Of a stretch of 64,000 nucleotides of DNA, positions 55,031 through 64,000 are shown piece after piece (the stretch's first letter is position 1; each line of letters begins with the position of its first letter). A program made the translations under genes and the position numbers. The DNA comes from Catenovulum adriaticum. GTDB taxonomy: Bacteria > Pseudomonadota > Gammaproteobacteria > Enterobacterales > Alteromonadaceae. The DNA lies in contig NZ_CP109965.1 in NCBI RefSeq assembly GCF_026725475.1, positions 124,001-188,000 on the forward strand. The letters run 5' to 3'. A model generated the notes under the pieces. It was not told where the DNA came from. It saw nothing but the letters and a program-made list of their open reading frames with translations, and ran no database searches.

Positions 55031-55873
55031 ATGAAAAAAATATTTTGGTTGCTGGTGCTCTGGCCTTTATTAACAGGCTGCGGAATCTCATTTTATTATA
55101 ATAAACTAGATTGGTTTGCTAATTGGTACTTAGATGATTTTGTTGAATTAACCGACTCGCAAGACAAGTTATTTGAAAAGCACTTCAATAGTTGGCACCA
55201 GTGGCACAGAAAAACCCAACTTCCGCTTTATTATGACCAGTTAAAACAATTAAAACTGGATATCAAACAAGGTATTAATTCACAACAAATTTTAGCTCAT
55301 ACGCATCAGGCTCGATCACATTGGCTTAACTTGTTAGAACATATAGCGCCGGATGTCACCCACCAACTGTTAACTTTGTCTGCTGAACAAAAGCAAGAAC
55401 TACTTGATAATATAGCGGATGAATTAGAAGAAAAAGCAAATAAATTTGCAGAAAAATCATTAAAAGAGCAAGTTGAAGATACAGAAAATCGCAATATAAA
55501 AACCTTTAAAAAATGGTTTGGTCGCTTAACGGATAAGCAAGAACAGCAAATTAAAACACAACTGACTAAATATCAGTCGAGTCAAACGATGTGGTCTAAT
55601 TATAGACAAAATTACCTCAAACAGTTTGAGGCTTTATTGTTTAACAACCAAGCGCTAGATCAATTTGAGAAGCTGGCAGACCTGCTTGGTTATCCTGATC
55701 AAATGCGAAGCCCTGAATTACAACAGATTATTGGTTTAAATCAAACGCTTTACGCGCAATTTTTATCTCAATTTATTGCACAGGCTAGCGACACTCAAAA
55801 ACAGCATCTGTATGATGAAATAGACGAATACCTTCAAGAGCTAGAAGAGCTCATTGAACAATCAGCTTCGTAA
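55031..55873 (+). CDS. DUF6279-like lipoprotein
   Basis: A 280-residue lipoprotein: lipobox LTGC places the acylated Cys at residue 17. The rest is almost all alpha-helical, with N-terminal YNKLDWFANWYLDDFVELTDSQDKLFEKHFNSWHQWHRKTQLPLYYDQL, the typical opening of the DUF6279 family, and Lys/Glu/Gln-rich helices after it. No enzymatic motif is seen. It is convergent with gppA with 17 bases between the stop codons. Confidence 0.85.
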   Translation: MKKIFWLLVLWPLLTGCGISFYYNKLDWFANWYLDDFVELTDSQDKLFEKHFNSWHQWHRKTQLPLYYDQLKQLKLDIKQGINSQQILAHTHQARSHWLNLLEHIAPDVTHQLLTLSAEQKQELLDNIADELEEKANKFAEKSLKEQVEDTENRNIKTFKKWFGRLTDKQEQQIKTQLTKYQSSQTMWSNYRQNYLKQFEALLFNNQALDQFEKLADLLGYPDQMRSPELQQIIGLNQTLYAQFLSQFIAQASDTQKQHLYDEIDEYLQELEELIEQSAS

Positions 55874-55890
55874 CCTTGAGCTGGTGCAGT

Positions 55891-57384
55891 TTAACGATAA
55901 GTAAGTTGCCAATTTACCATTTGTTGATACGTTTGCTCTTGTTTAAGTTCACTTTCCATTAATGGATGATTCGCTAACCAGTTTTCTTCAAAGTGAAGAT
56001 CTAATTCATTTATATGATTTGTTTTCACTTTAACTTTGGGCAGTACTTCATCTTTACGACGCATTGTTAAAATAACAGCTAAGCGTAAAATTCGAGTTAA
56101 CTGTCCTGCAAGGACAGGGCTGGTCATGGTTTGCTGGTTAATTCGATTAATTGCAATATCTTCTCGATAATTGCGAACCATTGAGATAAGTAACTTGCGC
56201 TGAGCTAAACTAAACCCTGGAATAGCGGTGTTGGACAATATATAAGCACCATGTTTACTGGCAAATTTAAAGTCAACCGTTAATCCAACCTCATGCAACA
56301 CGGCCGCAGCCTCTAAAATAGCGCGGCTTTCATGCTGCTCAAGCGACCAAGGAGCGTATAGCTGCTCATATAAATTAAGTGCCATCGCTTTAACCCTTAA
56401 AGCTTGCTCTTGGTCTAAGTGGTAACGCTGAACAAAACTGGTTAGGGTTCGCTGGCGTATATCTTGGTTTTGTAAGCAAGGAATCATACCGTAAACAATA
56501 CCTTCGCGTAATGCGCCGCCTGCTACCACCATATAATCAATATGAAACGCTTTGAATAATGCGATCAAAATAGCTAAGCCACTCACAAAAACGAGTCGTC
56601 TTTCTTCTAATAATCCGGGTAAAATTAACTTGTCGATATGACCGCAATCTATACAGGCTTGGCGGAGACTTAATAATTTATCAAGCGTAATCATTTCGTT
56701 CTGGCCTTGGCCAATCAAGATCTCTTGAATGGCTTGAGGTGTACCCGATGCCCCTAAACAAGCTTGCCAGCCAAATGCCATGTAAGGTTGTATTTTTCCG
56801 TTTAATTCACTTTGTGCGGCAGCACTTGCTAGTTCAAATCCGCGTAGCGTAATAGCACCATCGACAAAAAATTGATTACGGAAGGTCACGCAGCCCATAT
56901 TTAAACTATTAACGACTTTAGGTTCAAAGCGCTCACCGGCAACGATTTCAGTACTGGCACCCCCTATATCAATCACTAACTTAGTTTTTGAGGTCCCTGA
57001 AGTATGGGCAACACCTACATAAATAAGCTTGGCTTCTTCTTCACCACTAATAATATCAATGCGATGCCCGAGAATGCTTTCGGCTGTATCTAAAAAAGTT
57101 TGTCTGTTTTGCGCGAGTCTAAGCGCTGCGGTGCCAACAATACGGACATTTTGCGGGGGAATATCTTGCAGGCGCTCTGCAAATAAAGATAAACAGTCCC
57201 AGCCGCGTAACATAGCGGCTTGGTCAAGTTCACCATTTTGCTGTAGCCCGGAAGCCAATCTCACTTTACGTTTTATTTTTCCTATGGTTTGTACGCTACC
57301 TTCAACTGAACGTACGATTAACATATGAAAACTATTTGAGCCTAAATCTATGGCTGCATAAATCGGATAATTTTGCTCTGGCAT
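55891..57384 (-). CDS. gppA: Ppx/GppA phosphatase (guanosine pentaphosphatase)
   Basis: A 497-residue member of the Ppx/GppA family. The actin-like fold begins YAAIDLGSNSFHMLIVR, with ISGEEEAKLIYVGVAHT, the phosphate-2 loop VIDIGGASTEIVAG and VVAGGALREGIVYGM. A C-terminal HD-like domain (about 320-490) is present. Linkage to rhlB and trxA, as in E. coli, favours GppA (pppGpp to ppGpp) over exopolyphosphatase, but the sequence alone does not separate them. It lies 24 bases after rhlB and is probably cotranscribed. Confidence 0.92.
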   Translation of the reverse strand: MPEQNYPIYAAIDLGSNSFHMLIVRSVEGSVQTIGKIKRKVRLASGLQQNGELDQAAMLRGWDCLSLFAERLQDIPPQNVRIVGTAALRLAQNRQTFLDTAESILGHRIDIISGEEEAKLIYVGVAHTSGTSKTKLVIDIGGASTEIVAGERFEPKVVNSLNMGCVTFRNQFFVDGAITLRGFELASAAAQSELNGKIQPYMAFGWQACLGASGTPQAIQEILIGQGQNEMITLDKLLSLRQACIDCGHIDKLILPGLLEERRLVFVSGLAILIALFKAFHIDYMVVAGGALREGIVYGMIPCLQNQDIRQRTLTSFVQRYHLDQEQALRVKAMALNLYEQLYAPWSLEQHESRAILEAAAVLHEVGLTVDFKFASKHGAYILSNTAIPGFSLAQRKLLISMVRNYREDIAINRINQQTMTSPVLAGQLTRILRLAVILTMRRKDEVLPKVKVKTNHINELDLHFEENWLANHPLMESELKQEQTYQQMVNWQLTYR

Positions 57385-57408
57385 TTAGGCTTGGCTTCCT
57401 TCTTTTAA

Positions 57409-58683
57409 CTATTGTCGGTGGCCTCTATTATGGTGCGGTTTGCGATTGACTTGTTGTCGACCGCGTTGCATTTTGCGTCTAGGTGATATTTTTGGTGGCG
57501 TCACATCATCAAGCAAAGCACTGGCATCATAATTACTCACTGGAATACTATGATCTATATATTCTTCAATTGCAGGTAAATTGTAAACATACTTTTCACA
57601 AGCTAAGCTAATTGCATGTCCAAATTCGCCAGCACGACCTGTACGACCAATACGATGAACATAATCTTCACAATCATCTGGTAAATCAAAATTAAATACA
57701 TGAGTCACAGATGGAATATGTAAGCCACGAGCCGCAACATCTGTTGCTACTAAAATATCTAAGTGTCCGTTAGTAAAGTTGTCTAAGATACTCAGGCGTT
57801 TCTTTTGCGGAACATCACCAGTTAATAAGCCAACTCTGTGCCCGTCTGCTTTTAACCACTGAAAAACCTTGTCGCAGTCATGTTTGGTATTTGAAAATAC
57901 AATCGCTTTATCTGGCCATTCTTCTTCCATTAAGGTTAACAAAAGCATCATTTTATGCTCATTGGCAGGATAAAATAATTCTTCTGAAATACGATTGTTA
58001 GTCATTTCTTCGGGGGCAATATGAACATGAGTAGGGCTGTCCATGTGTTCATATGCTAATTCTTGCACTCGCATTGATAAAGTAGCAGAGAATAATAAAT
58101 TAAGTCTTTTTGAAGGTTCAGGCATGCGTCTGAACAACAATCTAATGTCATTGATAAAACCTAAATCGAACATACGATCAGCTTCATCTAAGACCACAGC
58201 TTCAATTTTGCTTAGATTAATTAGACCTTGCTTATAGTAATCTATAATACGTCCAGTGGTGCCTATCACGATATCTGGGCTGGCTTCTAATTGCTTAGTT
58301 TGGCTCTCATAACCATCGCCGCCATAGATTAAAGCTAGTTTTAAACCTGTATGTTTTGCAAGCAGTGCAGCATCTTTATGAATTTGCACAACCAACTCAC
58401 GAGTCGGCGCTAAAATAATCGCTCTAACTTGGTTGGCAGGCCTGTCAGCTGGGACTTCTTGCTTTAATAGTTGATTGAATATTGCCACCAAAAAAGCCAT
58501 GGTTTTACCTGTGCCAGTTTGTGCTTGACCGGCTACATCTTGACCATTTAATGCCAAAGGTAAGCTTTGAGCTTGGATGGGGGTGCATTGTTTATAGTTA
58601 GCTTCAGCTAACGCTTGTTGAACCTTTTCATGCATCGAAAGTGATGCAAATTCAACTTCAGATAAGTGTGTTTGTATTGTCAT
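57409..58683 (-). CDS. rhlB: ATP-dependent RNA helicase RhlB
   Basis: A 424-residue DEAD-box helicase, part of the RNA degradosome in E. coli. Motifs in order: Q motif CTPIQAQSLPLAL, Walker A AQTGTGKT, DEAD (VLDEADRMFD), SAT (LFSATLSMRV) and HRIGRTGRAG. The basic tail (about 395-424; PRRKMQRGRQQVNRKPHHNRGHRQ) fits RhlB's RNA-binding C-terminus. It is divergent from trxA, the conserved arrangement. Confidence 0.95.
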   Translation of the reverse strand: MTIQTHLSEVEFASLSMHEKVQQALAEANYKQCTPIQAQSLPLALNGQDVAGQAQTGTGKTMAFLVAIFNQLLKQEVPADRPANQVRAIILAPTRELVVQIHKDAALLAKHTGLKLALIYGGDGYESQTKQLEASPDIVIGTTGRIIDYYKQGLINLSKIEAVVLDEADRMFDLGFINDIRLLFRRMPEPSKRLNLLFSATLSMRVQELAYEHMDSPTHVHIAPEEMTNNRISEELFYPANEHKMMLLLTLMEEEWPDKAIVFSNTKHDCDKVFQWLKADGHRVGLLTGDVPQKKRLSILDNFTNGHLDILVATDVAARGLHIPSVTHVFNFDLPDDCEDYVHRIGRTGRAGEFGHAISLACEKYVYNLPAIEEYIDHSIPVSNYDASALLDDVTPPKISPRRKMQRGRQQVNRKPHHNRGHRQ

Positions 58684-58791
58684 AGTGCCTCAAGCATATC
58701 AGTTTAAGCTTGCAAAAAGAATCTGAATCGATTAAAAAACCACTTTGTTTTATTTCCATCGGCAAATGCCGTCATAATTCTGGAGAACTCA

Positions 58792-59121
58792 ATGAGCTCA
58801 GAAGCAATTTTAACATTATCCGACGCAAGCTTTGAAACAGATGTAATTAACTCTGAAAAGCCAGTCTTAGTCGATTTTTGGGCAGAGTGGTGTGGCCCTT
58901 GTAAAATGATAGCCCCTATTTTGGACGAAGTCGCAACTGAATACCAAGATAAAGTAGTAGTTGGTAAATTAAATATTGACCAAAATAACGCATCACCAGC
59001 TAAATATGGTGTACGCGGTATTCCTACTTTATTATTATTTAAAGGTGGAAGTGTAGCAGCAACTAAAGTTGGTGCTTTGTCTAAAACTCAATTAAAACAA
59101 TGGTTAGACGAAAGTTTATAA
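58792..59121 (+). CDS. trxA: Thioredoxin 1
   Basis: A 109-residue thioredoxin with the active site WCGPCKM (about residue 34), the cis-Pro loop GVRGIPTLLLF and the C-terminal helix. It is the main cytoplasmic disulfide reductant, and also donates electrons to DsbD (23609-25378). It has its own terminator and lies upstream of rho. Confidence 0.97.
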   Translation: MSSEAILTLSDASFETDVINSEKPVLVDFWAEWCGPCKMIAPILDEVATEYQDKVVVGKLNIDQNNASPAKYGVRGIPTLLLFKGGSVAATKVGALSKTQLKQWLDESL

Positions 59122-59141
59122 GTTGTAATTGAGACACTTTT

Positions 59142-59170
59142 AAAAGAAGCTCAAAAAAAGAGCTTCTTTT
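59142..59170 (+). terminator. Rho-independent terminator after trxA
   Basis: AAAAGAAGCTC and GAGCTTCTTTT are perfect 11-bp arms around a seven-A loop, followed by TT. Confidence 0.92.
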
Positions 59171-59187
59171 TTCTGGATCTATTCAAC

Positions 59188-59232
59188 GTTAAGTGCTAAC
59201 TTAACTTCCAGACGTTTTGGGAATAGTCCCAA
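59188..59232 (+). promoter_or_regulatory. Structured rho leader
   Basis: Two small hairpins lie in the 150-base region before rho: GTTAAGT-GCTA-ACTTAAC (59188-59205) and TTGGGA-ATAG-TCCCAA (59217-59232). In E. coli rho is autoregulated by attenuation in its leader; a similar role here is inferred only from position. Confidence 0.45.
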
Positions 59233-59322
59233 CAACTTTCCGAAAACTCCATTTAATTTTAATCAAATCACTTATGTACTTGTACAGTTTCAGCCAGTCT
59301 CTGAGATAAAGAACCCACCAAT

Positions 59323-60585
59323 ATGAATTTAACGGAACTCAAAAACAAACCAATTAACGAACTTGTCCAACTTGCAGAGTCAATGGGACTCGACAATATG
59401 GCTCGTTTACGTAAACAAGATATCATTTTTGCAATTTTAAAAAGGCACGCTAAAAGTGGCGAAGACATTTTTGGCGATGGTGTACTAGAAATCCTGCAAG
59501 ATGGTTTTGGTTTCTTACGCTCTGCTGATTCGTCGTTTTTGGCGGGACCTGATGACATTTATGTCTCACCTTCACAAATTCGTCGTTTTAATTTACGCAC
59601 AGGTGACTCAATAGCCGGTAAAATTCGTCCACCAAAAGAAGGCGAACGTTACTTTGCGCTATTAAAAATTAACCAAGTTAATTTTGATAAGCCTGAAAAC
59701 TCGCGCAACAAAATTTTATTTGAAAATTTAACTCCGCTACATGCTAACGAAAGACTTAGAATGGAGCGCGGTAATGGCAGCACAGAAGATATAACCGCAC
59801 GTGTTTTAGATTTAGCCTCACCTATAGGTAAAGGCCAGCGTGGCTTAGTAGTAGCACCGCCAAAAGCCGGTAAAACGATGCTATTACAAAACATAGCGCA
59901 AGCCATTAGTGCGAACCATCCAGATTGTTTGTTAATGGTATTATTGATTGATGAACGTCCGGAAGAAGTAACCGAAATGCAGCGATTGGTCAATGGTGAA
60001 GTGGTTGCGTCAACGTTTGATGAACCAGCCAGCCGCCACGTTCAAGTTGCTGAGATGGTCATTGAAAAAGCAAAACGTTTAGTTGAACACAAAAAAGATG
60101 TGGTTATCTTACTTGACTCAATTACCCGTTTAGCACGTGCTTACAACACAGTTATCCCATCGTCAGGTAAAGTATTAACAGGTGGTGTTGATGCACATGC
60201 ACTACATAAACCAAAGCGTTTCTTTGGCGCTGCGCGTAATGTAGAAGAGGGCGGCAGCTTAACCATTATCGCTACTGCGCTTATTGATACCGGCTCTAAA
60301 ATGGATGAAGTTATCTATGAAGAGTTTAAAGGTACGGGCAACATGGAAATTCACTTAAACCGTAAAATTGCGGAAAAACGTGTATTCCCAGCGCTAGACT
60401 TTAACCGTTCTGGTACACGCCGAGAAGAGCTATTAACTAGCCAAGATGAATTACAAAAAATGTGGATCTTACGCCGCATTGTTCATGAAATGTCAGAAGT
60501 TGATGCGATGGAATTTTTAATTGATAAATTGTCGATGACAAAAACCAATAATGAATTCTTTGATGCAATGAGACGTCAAAAGTAA
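59323..60585 (+). CDS. rho: Transcription termination factor Rho
   Basis: A 420-residue hexameric RNA helicase. The N-terminal Rho_N helical domain (MNLTELKNKPINELVQLAESMGL) is followed by the cold-shock-like RNA-binding domain (GFGFLRSADSSFLAGPDDIYVSPSQIRRFNLR). The ATPase has Walker A APPKAGKTMLLQ (about residue 180), Walker B VVILLDSITRLARAYN and the Q/R loops. It is nearly colinear with E. coli Rho and has a strong terminator. Confidence 0.98.
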   Translation: MNLTELKNKPINELVQLAESMGLDNMARLRKQDIIFAILKRHAKSGEDIFGDGVLEILQDGFGFLRSADSSFLAGPDDIYVSPSQIRRFNLRTGDSIAGKIRPPKEGERYFALLKINQVNFDKPENSRNKILFENLTPLHANERLRMERGNGSTEDITARVLDLASPIGKGQRGLVVAPPKAGKTMLLQNIAQAISANHPDCLLMVLLIDERPEEVTEMQRLVNGEVVASTFDEPASRHVQVAEMVIEKAKRLVEHKKDVVILLDSITRLARAYNTVIPSSGKVLTGGVDAHALHKPKRFFGAARNVEEGGSLTIIATALIDTGSKMDEVIYEEFKGTGNMEIHLNRKIAEKRVFPALDFNRSGTRREELLTSQDELQKMWILRRIVHEMSEVDAMEFLIDKLSMTKTNNEFFDAMRRQK

Positions 60586-60609
60586 ATTAAGCTCAACTTG
60601 ACACTTATT

Positions 60610-60651
60610 AAATAAAGCGATTATTACTCTTTGGAGATAATCGCTTTATTT
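60610..60651 (+). terminator. Rho-independent terminator after rho
   Basis: AAATAAAGCGATTAT and ATAATCGCTTTATTT are perfect 15-bp arms with a 12-base loop, followed by TT. Confidence 0.93.
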
Positions 60652-60747
60652 TTAATCAGTTAAGCGAAAAATATCAAAAAAAGCTGGAATCTTCCAAGAT
60701 AATCGATAGAATCAGCTTTAGTTAACTTAATCGAGTTAACACCCTAC

Positions 60748-60824
60748 GCGCCCGTAGCTCAGCTGGATAGAGTAGGTGGCTTCGAACCACTTGGTCGGGA
60801 GTTCGAATCTCTCCGGGCGCGCCA
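60748..60824 (+). tRNA. tRNA-Arg (anticodon TCG)
   Basis: A 77-base cloverleaf. The acceptor arms are GCGCCCG and CGGGCGC, with discriminator G and an encoded CCA. The D arm is GCTCAGCTGGATAGAG. The anticodon stem GGTGG/CCACT (one G-U) encloses CTTCGAA, giving anticodon TCG. The T arm is GGGAG-TTCGAAT-CTCTC. It lies 160 bases after rho. Confidence 0.95.
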
Positions 60825-61421
60825 TTTCTTTTTTATACCTTGTTGATTTTAAAAGCTTTAAAGCTGTTTTCTTATTTGGCCTAACTTCCCAATTCCAACC
60901 TTATTAAGTCTGTAGTAAATTAATGTAAGCGCCTTCCGCAAATCAATCTTTTGGAATGTATAATTAATCCGTGATATTAATGCGATTTTTCAGCGTGAAT
61001 ATATTTGCTGAAATAAACAAGTCGAAAGTACAGTTAATAGTCATGTTTAATTTAAAAGACTTCCCTAAATCAAATACCCCATAACCATAGAAACCCTTAC
61101 TTTGGTGGCACATACTCGTCAGTAGGAGGGGAGAGTTAAATGCTAGTCAATTGAATACATCGCCGCAACTGCGCAAACAAAACCAGATTTAAACCATTAC
61201 TGGTATTAGCTATTGAAGGTTGTAATGCATCTGATGCAACTGCAGAGATTTGCAGCTTACTAGCGAAACCTTAAACTTTTTAAAAACGGTAAGTTAGCGT
61301 ATTAAAAACGCTGTTGTGCAGGCGGGCCTGATAAAATTTAAATATTAACGCGCAAGCATCTATGTATCGAGTTATTTTTTAGATAGATTGGTTAAATTAA
61401 CAGTTTTTTTGATGCGAGTTT
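60825..61421. other. Noncoding region between tRNA-Arg and jetA, possible degraded gene
   Basis: No intact gene is visible. Around 61190-61352 two short stretches read like protein remnants in different frames: KPLLVLAIEGCNASDATAEI with LLAKP, then RIKNAVVQAGLIKFKY. Together they resemble a C-terminal winged-helix segment seen in some Fic or ATP-binding proteins, but stop codons and frame changes interrupt it. This is a weak match made by eye. Confidence 0.3.
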
Positions 61422-62855
61422 ATGCCTGCCAGTCCGTTTAATTACGAATTTTTAGATTACCTCAAAGAGCAAAGTTTAGCTTTAAAGTTGCTGCGTTCTC
61501 CAAATTTTCCGCTGATCGGTAGTTTTTTACATCAAGCTTTTTTAAGTAAAAACCGGCGCAGCATTGCCTATCAAGAATTAGTGACTTTGCTGGATTATCA
61601 TTTAGCGGATATTGCTGAAACTTACGGTGCAGACAAATACCCAAAATCAGCGAAAGCTTATATTGACGATTGGGTGAATGTAAAAGGTGGGTATTTACGT
61701 AAATTTTTACCGTTACAAGCAGATGAACCTGAATGTGATTTATTACCTGATGTTGAAAAAGCACTGCGTTGGCTGGAAGACATGCAAGGTAAAAGTTTTG
61801 TTGGTACTGAATCCAGATTGCAAATGTTGCTCAGCTTAATCACTGATTTAGTGCAGGGTACAACCGAAGATAGCGACGTTAAGTTAGCATCACTTGAAGC
61901 TCAAAAAGCGCAATTAGAACAGCAAATAGAAGCCGTTAAACTTGGTATGGACACAGGATATTCTGATACTCAAATTCGGGAAAAGGTTTATTTGCTGGCA
62001 GATATGTCCCGTCATTTATTAGGTGATTTTCGTCAGGTTGAAGCGAACTTTAGAGTGCTGGATAAAGATACCCGTAAAAAAATCACCGCCACCGGTCAAC
62101 ATAAAGGTCAGGTTTTAGATACTGTATTTGGTGATCAGGATTTAATTGATGGCTCAGATGAAGGTAAGTCATTTAGCGCATTTTTTGAATTACTGATGCG
62201 GCCTGATATGCGTGAGAATATGCGTGACGATTTAAAGTCGTTATTTGAATTACCTGAGAGTCGGGCTGTTTTACTGCAAGATGAACTGTTGCAGCATTTA
62301 TATACTTATTTGCTTGAAGCTGGCGCGCAAGTCAACACAACCAAACAGCAAATTAACCAGCAGCTCAGACGTTACGTTCAGGAGCAATCTCAAGATAACA
62401 AACGTATATTAGAGCTTATCCGCGAATTTGAAAACAAAACACATCAACTCGAGACAGAGCCAGAGCAGCGCTTCACTTCAATTGATAGCTTTAGCGCGAA
62501 TATATCTAAACTGTTCAGCCGATCCTTATAGCAGCCTAAACAACAGGAAAATTTGAATACAGACATACCTGACGTAGAAGAAGCGCCAGATGTTGATCTT
62601 AGTCGACTGTTTGATATAAGCCGAATTGATGAGCAGCTATTACAGCGCCAGATTCAAACTTGCTTACAAGACACACAAGGGCAAGTTACGTTAGCGGATG
62701 TGGTTAGTCGTTATCCGGTTGAATTTGGGCTGGATGAAATTTTAACTTACGTTAAATTAGCATGCGAACAAGATCAGATAGCCACCATAGATGAATCCAG
62801 TTCACAAATGATTAACTGGCGCGGCGAAGCTGGTAATAAGCAAGTTAAGTTACCC
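61422..62855 (+). pseudogene. jetA: Broken jetA (DUF3375), Wadjet type I subunit
   Basis: Kleisin-like subunit of the Wadjet SMC complex, which recognises and cleaves closed circular plasmids. The first 369 codons read DUF3375: ALKLLRSPNFPLIGSFLHQAF, GGYLRKFLPLQADEP, SFVGTESRL, DEGKSFSAFFELLM and LRRYVQEQSQDNKRILELI. A TAG at 62529-62531 stops the frame, yet the same frame continues with the C-terminal domain (VDLSRLFDISRIDEQLLQRQ to NWRGEAGNKQVKLP). Reading through gives about 477 residues, close to the family length. The last few residues are replaced by a frame-shifted tail ending at 62948. The C-terminal piece could start at TTG 62553. Confidence 0.88.
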
Positions 62856-64000
62856 AAGAACAAGCCGTTCAAACCTCAACGCAGCAGAGTGAACAAATCA
62901 AGGATGAGCTACAAGCACTTAAACAACGTAAATCTAATATTAATATAAAGCAGCTTAATGTACGCGCCTATATCTGTCAGCAATTAGATATTGATGAATC
63001 CGAGCTGCCATTTGTTGGGGAATTATTACAAGTTAAATCACAACAAACTAAGTGGCAGGGCGCAATAGAGCGCGTTTTACATAATTTTGCTTTAAGTTTA
63101 ATGGTGCCCGATCATCTATATGCAGATGTTTGTGACTTTATTGAAAATACGCATTTGGGCGCTCGGGTAGTTTATTATCGTATCAAACAACGACAAAACT
63201 ATTTTCCGATTTCACCTGAGTCTGATTCTTTATTGAGTAAGGTTGAGATAAAACCTGATTCAGAACATTACCAATGGTTGCAAAGCCAGCTTCAACAAAG
63301 GTTTGATTATAGCTGTTGTGAGCATTTAGATGATTTTAGGCGCAGTGAAAAAGCGCTTAGTTTGCAGGGGCAGATTAAAAGTGGACGCTTTCGCCATGAA
63401 AAAGATGACAGGCATAACATTCAGGATAAAAGCCGTTACGTCTTGGGGTGGAGTAACCGAGAGAAAATCGACTTACTGAGTGCTCGGTTAGATAACCTTG
63501 AGCAACAACAAAAAGCACTAAAAACAGAGCTTTCACAATTTAAAAACGAGAAAGACCGACTGATTAGCCAAAGCCGAAATGCGCTTAATTTAGCCGACTT
63601 TAATTTTACATTTAGCCAAATAAACTGGCCATATTACAGCGATAAAGTGGCTCAATTGCAGCTTGAAAAGCAAACTTTGGAATCTGCCTCAGATGTACTT
63701 AAAAACCTTCAACAGGCGCTGCAAGAACATCAACAAAAGTTTAAGGATAATGAAGCGGCATTAAATCGCCATTATTCAGAAAAAGGCGCAACAGAAACTG
63801 AAATTGCGTCTGATGAAAATTCGCTGAATGAAAACAAAAGCTTGTTTGAATCATTACCTGAAACCGCGCGCACTGATACCTTTGTTAGCTTAGATGCTAT
63901 TTATAAACAGCATATTAAACCGACGCAAATAAGGGTTAACATGCTGCATAACTTATCAATTCAGCTGAGAAGCAAAGTGAATGAAAATATCAGCAACCTT
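62849..64000 (+). pseudogene. jetC: jetC fragment lacking its N-terminus, Wadjet type I SMC-like ATPase
   Basis: An open frame of 384 codons to the window edge, in a different phase from jetA and without a start codon near its beginning (first in-frame ATG near 63100). It reads as SMC/MukB-like JetC: coiled coil (QQSEQIKDELQALKQRK), then ELPFVGELLQVKSQQTKWQGAIERVLHNFALSLMVP and HLGARVVYYRI, a conserved JetC interior segment, and more coiled coil (about 63460-63560 and 63640-63790). The Walker A head expected at the N-terminus is absent and no jetB (DUF4194) lies between it and jetA. The 3' part, with the signature and Walker B motifs, is outside the window. Confidence 0.83.

Noticed and set aside
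60700..60747. GTTAAC...GTTAAC repeat just before the tRNA gene as an attachment site
   Set aside because: It is a 6-bp dyad near the tRNA promoter; attachment sites are expected at the tRNA 3' end and no matching copy is present in the window.
1..64000. CRISPR arrays, rRNA genes, complete insertion sequences or prophage genes
   Set aside because: None were seen: no regularly spaced direct repeats, no rRNA sequence, no transposase or phage structural proteins. XerC is the housekeeping recombinase by context.

Overview
The window is about 64 kb of AT-rich, densely packed chromosomal DNA from a gammaproteobacterium. The gene neighbourhoods (glnK-amtB, dapF-DUF484-xerC, amgK-murU/lptD-surA-pdxA-rsmA-apaG-apaH, hemCDXY, gppA-rhlB/trxA-rho) and the sequence style point to a marine Alteromonadales/Alteromonadaceae member. 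That placement is inferred; no marker gene settles the genus.

Layout. 1-7.2 kb: a LETM1-like protein and a complete tripartite RND efflux operon (adaptor, pump, outer-membrane lipoprotein) divergent from an AcrR-like repressor, with a palindromic operator between them. 7.4-10.7 kb: a DUF1206 membrane protein and glnK-amtB behind a sigma54-type promoter with two NtrC-like sites. 10.8-19.9 kb: mutM, chrA, a 174-bp MITE, an unknown membrane-anchored protein, an MscM/YbdG-like channel, a DUF2059-NfeD-SPFH operon, ubiK and an EamA permease. 20-27 kb: FIST/GGDEF-EAL signalling genes, dsbD and a SET-type MFS exporter. 27-35 kb: cysE, a retropepsin-like protease, dapF-DUF484-xerC, a second MITE-like element, a DUF1328/undecad-repeat/Dps stress cluster, a YigB-like phosphatase and an HDOD protein. 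35-45 kb: djlA-murU-amgK divergent from lptD-surA-pdxA-rsmA-apaGH. 45-50.5 kb: a secreted beta-helix protein and modABC. 50.5-60.8 kb: hemCDXY, a lipoprotein, gppA, rhlB, trxA, rho and tRNA-Arg(TCG).

61.4-64 kb: the remains of a type I Wadjet (JetABCD) plasmid-defence operon. jetA is interrupted by one in-frame amber codon. Its 3' end is joined directly to the middle of jetC, so jetB and the ATPase head of jetC are missing. The noncoding stretch between the tRNA gene and jetA may hold an older, heavily degraded coding remnant. This looks like a decaying defence locus beside a tRNA gene, and is the most notable part of the window.

How the genes work together. Envelope biogenesis is heavily represented: LptD (with its four conserved cysteines), SurA, DsbD, the MurU/AmgK wall-recycling pair and DjlA. 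Nitrogen sensing, tetrapyrrole synthesis, molybdate uptake and redox/stress protection (Dps, TrxA) make up the rest of the core content. Accessory content is limited to two small MITE-like elements, the beta-helix enzyme and the broken Wadjet locus.
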